Source: Thermasporomyces sp040195635 (lineage in GTDB: Bacteria; Actinomycetota; Actinomycetes; Propionibacteriales; Actinopolymorphaceae). From it: 64,000 bases of DNA. Positions 15,463 through 23,136 of the stretch are shown one piece after another; positions within the stretch are counted from its first letter, which is position 1, and each line of letters starts with the position of its first letter. The notes beneath the pieces were generated by a model. The model saw only the letters and a list, made by a program, of their open reading frames with translations. It ran no database searches and had not been told where the DNA came from. The stretch is from positions 1 through 64,000 of the forward strand of contig NZ_JBEFTX010000003.1 in NCBI RefSeq assembly GCF_040195635.1, in the 5' to 3' direction. Both the position numbers and the translations under genes were made by a program.

Positions 15463-16514
15463 ACCACGAACGCTGTCCGTTCCTGCGAAGTAGCCCCCGC
15501 CGCCGCAGGCCTCGAAGCGGTGCCGACAAGCTGGTCGACCTCGACACCGACGAAGCGTTCCTTGACGTACGGAACCTCCCGTCCGTTGGTCAGACGGTCC
15601 CGCCGAAAGCGGCTGAGCTTCGGGAACGCGAGGACGACGGCGCCGGGAACGCTGGCGACGAGCACCAACGCTCCGTACACCACGGCAGTTCTGACTCCCT
15701 GAGCGGCAGTCAACCCGGCGGCGCCGAACGCCCATGCGGCCACGCCTTCGCGCGGTCCCCAACCACCGACGTTCACCGGCAGCCCCATGGCAAGGAGAGC
15801 CAGCAAGGTCAGGGGAACGAGCTGCGACAGTGGTGCGGTCGCGCCCGCAGTACGCGCCGCGACCAGGAACGTCGCCAGGTGGGCTGCCACGGCGACGGCG
15901 GAGGCGAGCACGACCCCCAGACAGGTGCCCTGCGCGTGCAGCCCGTCGCGGATGTCCGCCTTTGCCGTACGCAGCGCCCGGAGCCGCCGCAGCAGGCTGT
16001 CTCGTGGCACGGCACGCGCCACGAGTACGACGGCGAGACCGCCTACCAGCACCACCGCGGTCAGGGCGGGCATATGTGGTCGTAGTGGCGAGGGGAACGC
16101 GAACAACACGATGATCGCCAGGACGACCAGCACGACCTGACCGGCGGAGCGCTCCCACACCACCGCGCGGACGCCGCGGCCGATGTCGCCGGCATCCCGT
16201 CCGTGGCGCACCGCGCGGTCGGCGTCTCCGAGCACTCCACCGGGCAACAGCGTGTTCAGGAACACGGACCGGTAGCAGCGGGCCACGGCCGCGCCGATGG
16301 GCAACTGGACGCCGAGCCCTCGAGCGACCAGGCTCCAGCGCCAGGCAGAGCTCACAGTTGCCAGGCAGCCCAGGACGGAGGCCGCCGCGACGGCGCTGCC
16401 GTCGATCAGGCGGAGTCCGTCGAGGAACGGGCCGGTCCCCAGTCGCCAGACCAGGAACCCGAGGACCGCCGCGCCGCCCAGCGTTCGTACCCACGTCCAG
16501 GACCGCCGCGTCAC
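15369..16514 (-). CDS. UPF0104/lysylphosphatidylglycerol synthase-type membrane protein
   Basis: An integral membrane protein of about 381 residues with seven to eight hydrophobic segments. Family landmarks are SAWRWSLVARGLG, FLNTLLPGGVLGDADRAVRHGRD and GLPVNVGGWGPREGVAAWAF. This is the transmembrane flippase-like half of MprF without the aminoacyl-transferase half; such stand-alone proteins are common in actinomycetes and are proposed to handle lipids or glycolipids. The start is uncertain: GTG at 16514 puts the first helix at the N-terminus, but the frame is open to 16700. The last 31 codons run antisense to the end of the kinase gene and encode a Ser/Arg-rich tail of low complexity. Confidence 0.8.
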   Translation of the reverse strand: MTRRSWTWVRTLGGAAVLGFLVWRLGTGPFLDGLRLIDGSAVAAASVLGCLATVSSAWRWSLVARGLGVQLPIGAAVARCYRSVFLNTLLPGGVLGDADRAVRHGRDAGDIGRGVRAVVWERSAGQVVLVVLAIIVLFAFPSPLRPHMPALTAVVLVGGLAVVLVARAVPRDSLLRRLRALRTAKADIRDGLHAQGTCLGVVLASAVAVAAHLATFLVAARTAGATAPLSQLVPLTLLALLAMGLPVNVGGWGPREGVAAWAFGAAGLTAAQGVRTAVVYGALVLVASVPGAVVLAFPKLSRFRRDRLTNGREVPYVKERFVGVEVDQLVGTASRPAAAGATSQERTAFVVQEPSSSATARARASSSSRQSDGRSSRSSSR

Positions 16515-16668
16515 GGAACCGCCCGAGCAGGGTGCGGGCGTAGGACTCGCGCCGATGCGCTGTGCAACGTTGGCCTCCTCGACAAGCACCTGTTGTGACA
16601 CACGCGCCAGGTGGGCGGCCGGTTCAATCCGAGCCGGCGAGGATGCCGCGCGGGAGGGTGTTACCTGC

Positions 16669-17142
16669 TCAAGAGGGGTCAGATCCCTCGTGCTCGGCAA
16701 GTGCGGCGAGTCGGTCGAGTGAGCGCTGCAGCATGTCTGCCGTGGTCGCCCGAGCGCGTGGGATCCGACTCTCGTCAGTCAGCCCGGTCCAGTCGTAGGT
16801 GTGGGTCACCCGCGTACGCGACGCGTCGATCGGCTCGAGCTCCCATCGCCACAGGTGGCCCGGCGGTTGCTGACCCGGCTCGGCCGGTCTCCAGGCGATG
16901 CGCTGGCCCTCCACGAACTCGACCACGTGGTTCTCCCGGACCTGGCCCCTGGTGAGGGTCGTGCTGAAGACATCATCGACAGCGCTGACTCGCTGCCCAG
17001 CGGCCGCCTCCGACAGGTTGTCGTTGCCATCCCAGCGAGGCTGTTGACTGGGGTCAGCGATGAACTCGAAGACGTGCCCGGCACCGGCCGAAATCTCCCG
17101 GCTGGCGCTGACGACGCGGAGATCCTCACGGTGATTGGTCAT
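16669..17142 (-). CDS. SRPBCC family protein (polyketide cyclase-like)
   Basis: A 157-residue START-fold protein: VSASREISAGAGHVFEFIADPSQQPRWDG is the classic first strand, helix and W motif, followed by a long sheet and the terminal helix DMLQRSLDRLAALAE. It is cytoplasmic, with a probable hydrophobic ligand. The ATG at 17142 fits the domain start; the frame is open far upstream but that part is unlike protein. It may be followed by the membrane-protein gene on the same strand. Confidence 0.85.
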   Translation of the reverse strand: MTNHREDLRVVSASREISAGAGHVFEFIADPSQQPRWDGNDNLSEAAAGQRVSAVDDVFSTTLTRGQVRENHVVEFVEGQRIAWRPAEPGQQPPGHLWRWELEPIDASRTRVTHTYDWTGLTDESRIPRARATTADMLQRSLDRLAALAEHEGSDPS

Positions 17143-17310
17143 CGCCCTATCGAAACACACGACGCGTAGCCTGCCGGCGACTGTTGCCGGCCGCTTCACC
17201 GTCCCGCCGGCGGAAGGTGCAGAGCAGATCTCGTTGAACCGGGTGCTCGACGCGATCTTCGGTGCGAACGGATAATCGTCCGTTACACCGCACGAGCCGG
17301 GAGGTGAACC

Positions 17311-18309
17311 ATGGACGAGGCTGCTGTGGAGTGGCTGCTCGACTCCGCGGAGCCGGCGGTCCGGTTGGCGGTTCGCCGCGACCTTCTTGGTGAGCCGGCC
17401 GAGGAAGACGCCGAGAGAATCCTGACCGGTCCGACGGTGACCGCGCTGCTGTCCGGTCAGCAACCGAACGGTGGGTTCGGGGGTGTCGGTGGTCCGTACG
17501 CCAAGTGGACGGGCGCGCACTGGAGGCTGGTCTCGCTGGTCGAGCTCGCCGTCCCGGCCGCAGAGCCTCGCGTCGCAGCCGCCGCCGAGCACGAGCTCGC
17601 GTGGATCGCCCGCCAGGCGCCCTACCGTGACAAGCCTGCCGAGGTTGGCGGGCTGGCCCTCCTGTGCGGCTCCGTCGGCGGGAATGCACTGGCCGTCAGT
17701 TCACGCCTGGGCCTGGCCGCCGATCCACGGGCACGGAAAGTCGCCGAGACGCTGATCTCCGCTCAATGGCCAGACGGCGGGTGGAACTGCGACAGCAAGG
17801 CGTTGGGCCGCCGCTCGTCGTTCCACGAGACGCTCTCCACGGCATGGGCGTTGCACGAGTACGCAGCGGCAACCGGTGACCAGGCCGCCAGAGCCGCCGC
17901 CGAACGCGCTGTCGCGCTCTTCCTGGAACACCGACTGCTGTACAGCCTGGGTACCGGCGTACGGCGGCGAGGCCGCGCGCACCGACGCCCGGCAGGTGAG
18001 GTCATCAACCCGCGGTGGCTGGAGCTGCGGTACCCGTCGTACTGGCACTACGACATTCTGCGGGTGCTCCTCATCCTGTCCCGGATGGGCGAGCTCGGTG
18101 ACCCCCGTGCCGGCGACGCTCTCGACGAACTCGAACGCCGTCGCCTGCCGGACGGTCGTTGGGCTGCCGACGGGCGATGGTGGCACCCTGCCGACAGCTC
18201 CACCACGCCCGAGGTCATCGACTGGGGACAGCCAGGCCAACCCAACGTGATGATCACCCTCAACGCCCTGCAAGTGCTGCACGCCGCCGGCCGGGTCTCG
18301 TTCGGGTGA
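17311..18309 (+). CDS. Terpenoid cyclase/prenyltransferase-like alpha-alpha toroid protein
   Basis: A 332-residue protein with repeated helical pairs and QW-like motifs (SGQQPNGGFGG near residue 48 and SAQWPDGGWNCDS near 150), typical of squalene-cyclase/prenyltransferase toroids. No DxDD or other cyclase acid motif is seen, so catalysis is doubtful, and related actinomycete proteins are annotated only as hypothetical. GGGAGGTGAACC precedes the ATG, so the start is well supported. It has no obvious partner gene. Confidence 0.75.
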   Translation: MDEAAVEWLLDSAEPAVRLAVRRDLLGEPAEEDAERILTGPTVTALLSGQQPNGGFGGVGGPYAKWTGAHWRLVSLVELAVPAAEPRVAAAAEHELAWIARQAPYRDKPAEVGGLALLCGSVGGNALAVSSRLGLAADPRARKVAETLISAQWPDGGWNCDSKALGRRSSFHETLSTAWALHEYAAATGDQAARAAAERAVALFLEHRLLYSLGTGVRRRGRAHRRPAGEVINPRWLELRYPSYWHYDILRVLLILSRMGELGDPRAGDALDELERRRLPDGRWAADGRWWHPADSSTTPEVIDWGQPGQPNVMITLNALQVLHAAGRVSFG

Positions 18310-18357
18310 CCTTGACGCGAGCAGCTTGTGGGCTCCGCTGCGCGGCGATGGTGGAAC

Positions 18358-19233
18358 CTACCGCTCGGCGTTCACCTCGACGTCCATGCGCCGCTCCCAG
18401 TACGTCACGCATGCGACCTGCGACCAGTGTGTGTCGCCGTGCTCGAGGGTGTCGCCGAACACGTCGCGCAGCAGTTCGGTGAACGGCATCGCCGCGCCGA
18501 CATCGGCACCACTACGGAGTGCGTAGCCGAGATCCTTGTGGTGCAACGCCAGCTGTCCCCCGTCGCCGAAGTCGCGACGCATCATGCTGGCCATCGCCCC
18601 TGAGTTGGCGCTCGTGTCCCGAAGAGCCTCCACTATGCGGCCGATGTCGACGCCCGCCTTCGCGGCGTACGCGGCTGCTTCGGCGACGATCGCTGTGTTG
18701 ACGCCGGAGATCATGTTCTGCACCAGCTTGGTGACATGGCCGTGCCCATGCGGCCCCACCAGTGTGGACTTGTATCCCACGACGTCGAAGAGGGGTTTCG
18801 CCTCGTCGTACCACTCCTGTGGCCCGCCGGCCATGATGACCATGCCGTGCGGGCTGCCCAGGGTGATCGGCGCGTCGATCATGCGTACGCCCGCGCGTTC
18901 GCACAGCTCCACCAGTCGCAGCGTACGTGCCGGGAGGCTTGTGCTCATGTCGACCAGGAGGCGCCCGGGCGGTAACAGGCTCAGGAGGCCACCATCTCCG
19001 GCGACGACCTCGTCGACAATGTCGGAGTTCGGCAGAGACAACAGGACGATCTCGGAGGCCGCGACGAGCTCGGCGAGGTCGGCGGCACATGCCGCACCGT
19101 TGGCTCTCGCGCGAGACTGCGCCTTCTCCGACGGGTCGAGGACCGTGACCCGATAGCCAGCTGCGGCAAGGTCTTTCGCCATGCGGCCGCCGACGTTTCC
19201 GGCTCCGATCAGGCCAACTGCTCGAGACACCAT
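18358..19233 (-). CDS. NAD(P)-dependent beta-hydroxyacid dehydrogenase (3-hydroxyisobutyrate dehydrogenase family)
   Basis: A 291-residue cytoplasmic oxidoreductase. An N-terminal Rossmann domain carries GLIGAGNVGGRMA, then the substrate loop DAPITLGSPHG near residue 120, and the catalytic lysine K169 in GHVTKLVQNM ahead of the all-helical C-terminal domain. Family members oxidise beta-hydroxyacids such as 3-hydroxyisobutyrate, tartronate semialdehyde or L-threonate. The substrate here is not determined; the sugar-acid genes elsewhere in the window make a tartronate-type role possible. GGGAGCAG precedes the ATG. Confidence 0.9.
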   Translation of the reverse strand: MVSRAVGLIGAGNVGGRMAKDLAAAGYRVTVLDPSEKAQSRARANGAACAADLAELVAASEIVLLSLPNSDIVDEVVAGDGGLLSLLPPGRLLVDMSTSLPARTLRLVELCERAGVRMIDAPITLGSPHGMVIMAGGPQEWYDEAKPLFDVVGYKSTLVGPHGHGHVTKLVQNMISGVNTAIVAEAAAYAAKAGVDIGRIVEALRDTSANSGAMASMMRRDFGDGGQLALHHKDLGYALRSGADVGAAMPFTELLRDVFGDTLEHGDTHWSQVACVTYWERRMDVEVNAER

Positions 19234-19322
19234 CTGCTCCCTGGAATACTTGTGGGTAGGGACGACTATGCGTTGCGATCTGTGTGGTTGCCGGATCGCA
19301 CTCACGGCCGGTCGTCGTTCGT

Positions 19323-20273
19323 CTAGAGAATGCCAGCGATCGTGTTCGCGCAACCCCAGGCGAGGCTGACACCTGCGCCGCCGTGACCGTAGTTGTGGAC
19401 GACTGTGCCGCCGCGTACGTCCTCGGCATCAAGGCGGATGTGGCGTCGAGTGGGGGCGGAGTCCGATGCGGTGGTCGAGGACCTCGGCTTCGGCAAGGCG
19501 GGGTTCGACGGCGATGCAGCGGGCGAGGATACGTTCGGCAGTGTCAGGTTCGGCGCGGCGGTTCCAGACCGCGCGCTCTGTGGTGCCGCCGAGGATGACG
19601 TGCTCGCGGTGGGGGTAGATCGCGATCAGATCCGTCGAGTCGCCGGTGTCGGCTTCGAGGAAGTCGGTGAGACCAGGATTGGTGGTCACGACGTGATGTC
19701 CACGTACGGGATACACCCCTGGGTCGGGGACGAGAGCGTGCGCGCCTATCCCTGTGCAGTTGACGATGACAGGTACGCCGTGAGTGGTCGGGTCCAGCGT
19801 CGCGACCTGCTCGATCGCGAGGTGACCGCCGGCTGAGCGGAGGCGCTCTGTGAGGTAGGCCAGATACGCGGGCATGTCCACCAAGGGGGCGCGGTAGTGG
19901 GCGCCATGCCGGTAGCTGGGCGGGAGTTCGTCCGGCCGGCAGGGTCGGCGGTCGTCGAGAAGGGCGGCCCACTCCGGTGGCTGGTGCAGGGTGTGGGAGA
20001 CCTCGATCCCGGAAGCGATGCGTCGCCGGTGTCGGCTTGGTCGGCGAGTTCACGGAGGACGTGGAGTGTGTGGGCGGCCGAGGGGAGCACCCGGTCGAGC
20101 GGCTCGACCAGCCAGGGCCCCCAGAGAGCCCCGGCGGTCGCGGAGGTCGTTTCCGACGGTGGTTCGGCGGTTTTCACGAGGACCTGATGTCCGGACTCGG
20201 CGAGAGTGATGGCAGTGGTCAGGCCGATCACGCCCGCGCCGACGACCACGACGTCCAGGCGCGTCGATCTCAT
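19323..20273 (-). pseudogene. D-amino-acid-oxidase-like FAD enzyme interrupted by two compensating frameshifts
   Basis: Pieces of one protein lie in different frames. The N-terminal part has the FAD-binding LDVVVVGAGVIGLTTA. The reading continues one frame over as GIEVSHTLHQPPEWAALL after a missing base near 20008-20013. It then shifts back after an extra base in a G5 run at 19452-19456, giving the C-terminal signature GHGGAGVSLAWGCA and a stop at 19323. The 951-base span equals 317 codons only if both shifts are corrected, so the ancestral product was 316 residues. These flavoenzymes oxidise D-amino acids or glycine-like amines. It is the third gene of the leftward unit with the epimerase and XRE regulator. 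Either it is inactivated or the two indels are sequencing errors. Confidence 0.85.
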
Positions 20274-20331
20274 GAGAGCGCAGCGGTGGCGCGTCCGAGT
20301 GCCGTGTCGAGATCGGGCTGGACGTACATGA

Positions 20332-21276
20332 TCAGCGCACGTGCTCTCCAAGAGCGCCCCAGGCGTCCCGAATCATCGTCGTGAGTCCAGAGCGGGGAGC
20401 CGACCATCCGAGGTCTCGTTGGATCGCCGACGGATCGGCGACCAATATCTGGGGCTCTGGCCGCGGTGGACCATGCTCTACCGGCACCTGACGACCTGTG
20501 ATGTCGCCTACCGCTGCCACCACATCGGTCATGCTGATGCCGGTGCCAGTTCCGACGTTGTAGTACGCATGTGCACCTGGACGCGTTGCTTCGAGCGCTC
20601 GTCGACATGCATCGGCGACGTCGAGCACGTGGGTGAACTCTCGTTGCGCGCTGCCGTCGCCATTGATGGTGATGCTCGGCGCTTCGCCGGCGGCGACGCG
20701 GAGCGCCTTGGGGATGATGCGGGTGTCGTCCTGGTCGCCGACGCCGTTGGAGGCACCGCTGATAGCGAAGCACCGCAGAGTGATCGCTCCGACGGCACCT
20801 GTTTGAGCGTGGTACTCCAGGACCTGCTCGGCAGCACGCTTCGACGCAGCGTATGGCGTGTCCGGGATGGCGGGCAGGTCCTCGGTGAGCTTGCCCTTCG
20901 CGCCGCTTCCGTAGACGGCGCCGGTCGAGGCGAGCGCGACGGCGGGCGTGCCCTGGGTCGTGTCCGCGAGAGCACGCAGCAGATTGGCCGTGCCCGCGAC
21001 GTTGATCTCGAAGTAGTCGAGCGGATGCTCGAACGAGTCACGGACACGGGCCAGGCCGGCGAGGTGGCAGACGCCTTCGACGTCCTGACCGCTCAGCGCA
21101 GTTCGGAGGGCATCGAGGTCCCGGACGTCAGCGTGGAGGAGTTGACCCCCGGCGGGGAGCCTCTCGGCGTACCGCGCGCTGTGGGTGAGCACGCTGACCT
21201 GGTGCCCCGCGTCGTGGAGGACGTGCGCGACGGCGTTCCCGACGAAGCCGAGACCTCCCGTGACCAGTACGTGCAT
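20332..21276 (-). CDS. NAD-dependent epimerase/dehydratase (extended SDR)
   Basis: A 314-residue extended short-chain dehydrogenase. The NAD-binding motif is LVTGGLGFVGNAVA at the N-terminus; the catalytic pair is the Y and K of PYAASKRAAEQ, with ASTGAVYGSG as the serine/threonine site. The downstream REFTHVLDVADACRRALE is the conserved helix of GalE-like enzymes. It probably acts on a nucleotide sugar in the cytoplasm. It follows the XRE regulator by 12 bases, so the two are co-transcribed. The specific sugar is unknown. Confidence 0.92.
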   Translation of the reverse strand: MHVLVTGGLGFVGNAVAHVLHDAGHQVSVLTHSARYAERLPAGGQLLHADVRDLDALRTALSGQDVEGVCHLAGLARVRDSFEHPLDYFEINVAGTANLLRALADTTQGTPAVALASTGAVYGSGAKGKLTEDLPAIPDTPYAASKRAAEQVLEYHAQTGAVGAITLRCFAISGASNGVGDQDDTRIIPKALRVAAGEAPSITINGDGSAQREFTHVLDVADACRRALEATRPGAHAYYNVGTGTGISMTDVVAAVGDITGRQVPVEHGPPRPEPQILVADPSAIQRDLGWSAPRSGLTTMIRDAWGALGEHVR

Positions 21277-21288
21277 CTAGTCAGTCTG

Positions 21289-22791
21289 TCACTCGCCGAA
21301 CAGCGCCTTCCGGTGGTCCCAGGCAAGCTGGAGGCACCCCCGAGCAGCCGGCGCCATGGCCGTGTGTTCGATGAGTCGAGGGACCGTGAATCGGTCGAAT
21401 GGGATGGCGTTGGTGGGTGCCATGGTCCCGTCCACCGTGACGATCGTGCCCTCGTCGTTGCTGGCCACCATCTCGGCGAACAGGTCGTCGTACAGGTCGG
21501 CGTCGAACACGGCAACGGTCAAGATCTCCGCATTCAGTGTGAGTGCATCCAGGCCGAGCCCCAGGCAGTAGATCTGCGCTCTCCCGTCTCGCACGCCGGC
21601 GTCCAGGCTCGCGAAAGGCTGGCTGCCGTAGTCAACGGGAGCGCCGTCACCACCGTGCTCGCGGTTGCCGAGGAACTCCTCACTGTACTCCCGCATGACG
21701 TTGCGCCACAGGTCGAAGTCCTCGGCTTGGGCGCCGGGCAGGATGCTGGATGGTTGGAACGTGCCCGCGGGCATCACATGGAGTGTTCCGCCGGCGATGG
21801 CCACTCGTGCGGCCGATCGGTCATGCAGAACGAACGAGGGCTCCTTGCCGTCGTCGCGGATGGTCAGAGTACTGAGGGAGACGAGGCTCGACCGCCTGGT
21901 GAAGTCGCACGGGTCACCGATGAGGCGGCGAAGCGGTAGGCCACGCCACGATGGGGTCCGACGAGAGACCTCATCGTCCGAGGATCGGTCGACGACGGTC
22001 GCCAGCTCGTGCCCGAGGGCTTCGTGAATGTCGATGCCCTCGAAGTAGGTCGTGTGCGAGAACGACATCCTCGGTGTCGTCGACGTGAGCCCGGCGCCCA
22101 GGAGTCGGTAACTCAGACGGTTCTCGAAGAGGACCGGGTGAGCGAGGTCGCGGATACCGTGGCTGTAGCGCTCGTACCGGCTGGCGACAGTCGCAAGTGG
22201 ACGGACACCACGCGCCTCGGTCGCCGTGCCCGTGACTGTCGGACCTGGGGCATCGTCGAGCAGATCAAGCTCGATGGACGTCAGGGACACCGGGTAGTCG
22301 GGTAGCCAGCCCGAACGTGTGAGAAGTCCGGTGTTGTCCAAGCGTTGGTCCGGATCGTAGAGGCGTGCCGCGACGCGACCAAGCTCAGCGCGATGGCGGT
22401 TCAGGAACGCCCGGGTAGCGCGCCATTGGTCCTGGTCGGCCTGGACCCGGGGCTCCACGCTCATAGGCGACTGGTCTATCACGAGGGCCCCGATGCCGAC
22501 GGCGTTTCCGGCAACGTGCGGCGTCGCGACGCTCGCCGGCCGGGTGAACCCCAGCTCATCCAGCGAGACGTCGAACAGCTCGGCCAACAGTCGGCGGTAC
22601 AGCGGCGATGGTCGCTCGATGACGCCTCGTTCCCACCGGCTGACCGTCACGTTGTCGATGTGGATCGCCTTGTCGTGCTTCGCCGCCAACTCGTTGAGCG
22701 CGTGGGCGACCTCGAGCTGCGTCATCCCGCGAGCGTCCCGCAGGTTGTACAGCGTCGCGTTCGGTATCGCCTCGCGCGGACGCTTCGGCAT
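21289..22791 (-). CDS. XRE-family regulator with C-terminal Nudix-like domain
   Basis: A 500-residue protein. Residues about 10-75 form an XRE helix-turn-helix (LRDARGMTQLEVAHALNELA, then VTVSRWERG). The long C-terminal part ends in a region with PAGTFQPSS and LWRNVMREYSEEFLGN; the RExxEE core resembles a Nudix box, though the spacing to an upstream glycine does not fit the full consensus. A Nudix-like fold in a regulator usually senses a nucleotide-type ligand. GGAGG precedes the ATG. It is the first gene of the leftward unit and divergent from the peptide/radical SAM genes, so it probably regulates both directions. Confidence 0.85.
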   Translation of the reverse strand: MPKRPREAIPNATLYNLRDARGMTQLEVAHALNELAAKHDKAIHIDNVTVSRWERGVIERPSPLYRRLLAELFDVSLDELGFTRPASVATPHVAGNAVGIGALVIDQSPMSVEPRVQADQDQWRATRAFLNRHRAELGRVAARLYDPDQRLDNTGLLTRSGWLPDYPVSLTSIELDLLDDAPGPTVTGTATEARGVRPLATVASRYERYSHGIRDLAHPVLFENRLSYRLLGAGLTSTTPRMSFSHTTYFEGIDIHEALGHELATVVDRSSDDEVSRRTPSWRGLPLRRLIGDPCDFTRRSSLVSLSTLTIRDDGKEPSFVLHDRSAARVAIAGGTLHVMPAGTFQPSSILPGAQAEDFDLWRNVMREYSEEFLGNREHGGDGAPVDYGSQPFASLDAGVRDGRAQIYCLGLGLDALTLNAEILTVAVFDADLYDDLFAEMVASNDEGTIVTVDGTMAPTNAIPFDRFTVPRLIEHTAMAPAARGCLQLAWDHRKALFGE

Positions 22792-22812
22792 GCCACCTCC
22801 CCGTGATCTTGG

Positions 22813-22845
22813 GCGTACCGTACGCGTTCGCCGCTGTCGCGACAA
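22813..22845 (-). promoter_or_regulatory. Candidate XRE-gene promoter with palindrome over the -10 box
   Basis: On the minus strand TTGTCG (22840-22845) and TACGGT (22817-22822) are 17 bases apart and about 25 bases from the regulator start. The -10 box lies inside the perfect palindrome GCGTACCGTACGC (22813-22825), a position suited to autorepression. Confidence 0.5.
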
Positions 22846-22855
22846 CGGATGCCTA

Positions 22856-22867
22856 GTAGGCGCCTAC
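22856..22867. promoter_or_regulatory. Perfect 12-base palindrome in the divergent control region
   Basis: GTAGGCGCCTAC is self-complementary and lies just upstream of the candidate -35 box of the XRE gene. It is a second possible regulator site between the two transcription units. Confidence 0.4.
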
Positions 22868-22941
22868 GACCTGCCTGGTGGGTGGACATTCGACGTCGTT
22901 CCTCGGGTGCGTCGCCGTTGGTTGACTTGATGCATCACGAA

Positions 22942-22957
22942 CTCGCGCTATCGCGAG
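22942..22957. promoter_or_regulatory. 6-4-6 inverted repeat on the radical SAM side
   Basis: CTCGCG and CGCGAG flank CTAT. The site is about 90 bases before the small-peptide start and 15 bases after a TTGACT sequence at 22922. No matching -10 box was found at normal spacing, so the rightward promoter is unresolved. Confidence 0.35.
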
Positions 22958-23046
22958 GGTGCCGATTCCCCCAAGACGGGTGGGGCGGCCGGTTGACCCC
23001 TTGCTCCCGGCCGCTCCACCTGACCCACTGACGAAGGAGACGACCG

Positions 23047-23136
23047 GTGCTGCGGTACAAAGTGGCGACGTTCACGGTGTTTGCGCTGACCGGTCTCGTC
23101 CTGTGGTGGGTCGTGACCGGAGGAGCGCAGCGATGA
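23047..23136 (+). CDS. 29-residue membrane peptide translationally coupled to radical SAM gene
   Basis: A GTG start with GAAGGAG seven bases upstream opens a 29-codon frame. The product has a short basic N-terminus (LRYK), one hydrophobic segment of about 19 residues (VATFTVFALTGLVLWWVV), and the tail TGGAQR. Its stop codon overlaps the radical SAM start in ATGA. It looks like a single-span membrane peptide, or a leader peptide that couples translation. It contains no Cys. It could be a modified peptide precursor, but it lacks a typical leader/core division, and that idea is only a guess. Confidence 0.6.
   Translation: MLRYKVATFTVFALTGLVLWWVVTGGAQR

Noticed and set aside
16515..16700. Longer N-terminus for the UPF0104-type protein
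   Set aside because: It would place about 60 polar residues before the first helix and overlap the preceding gene; start left at 16514, with low certainty.
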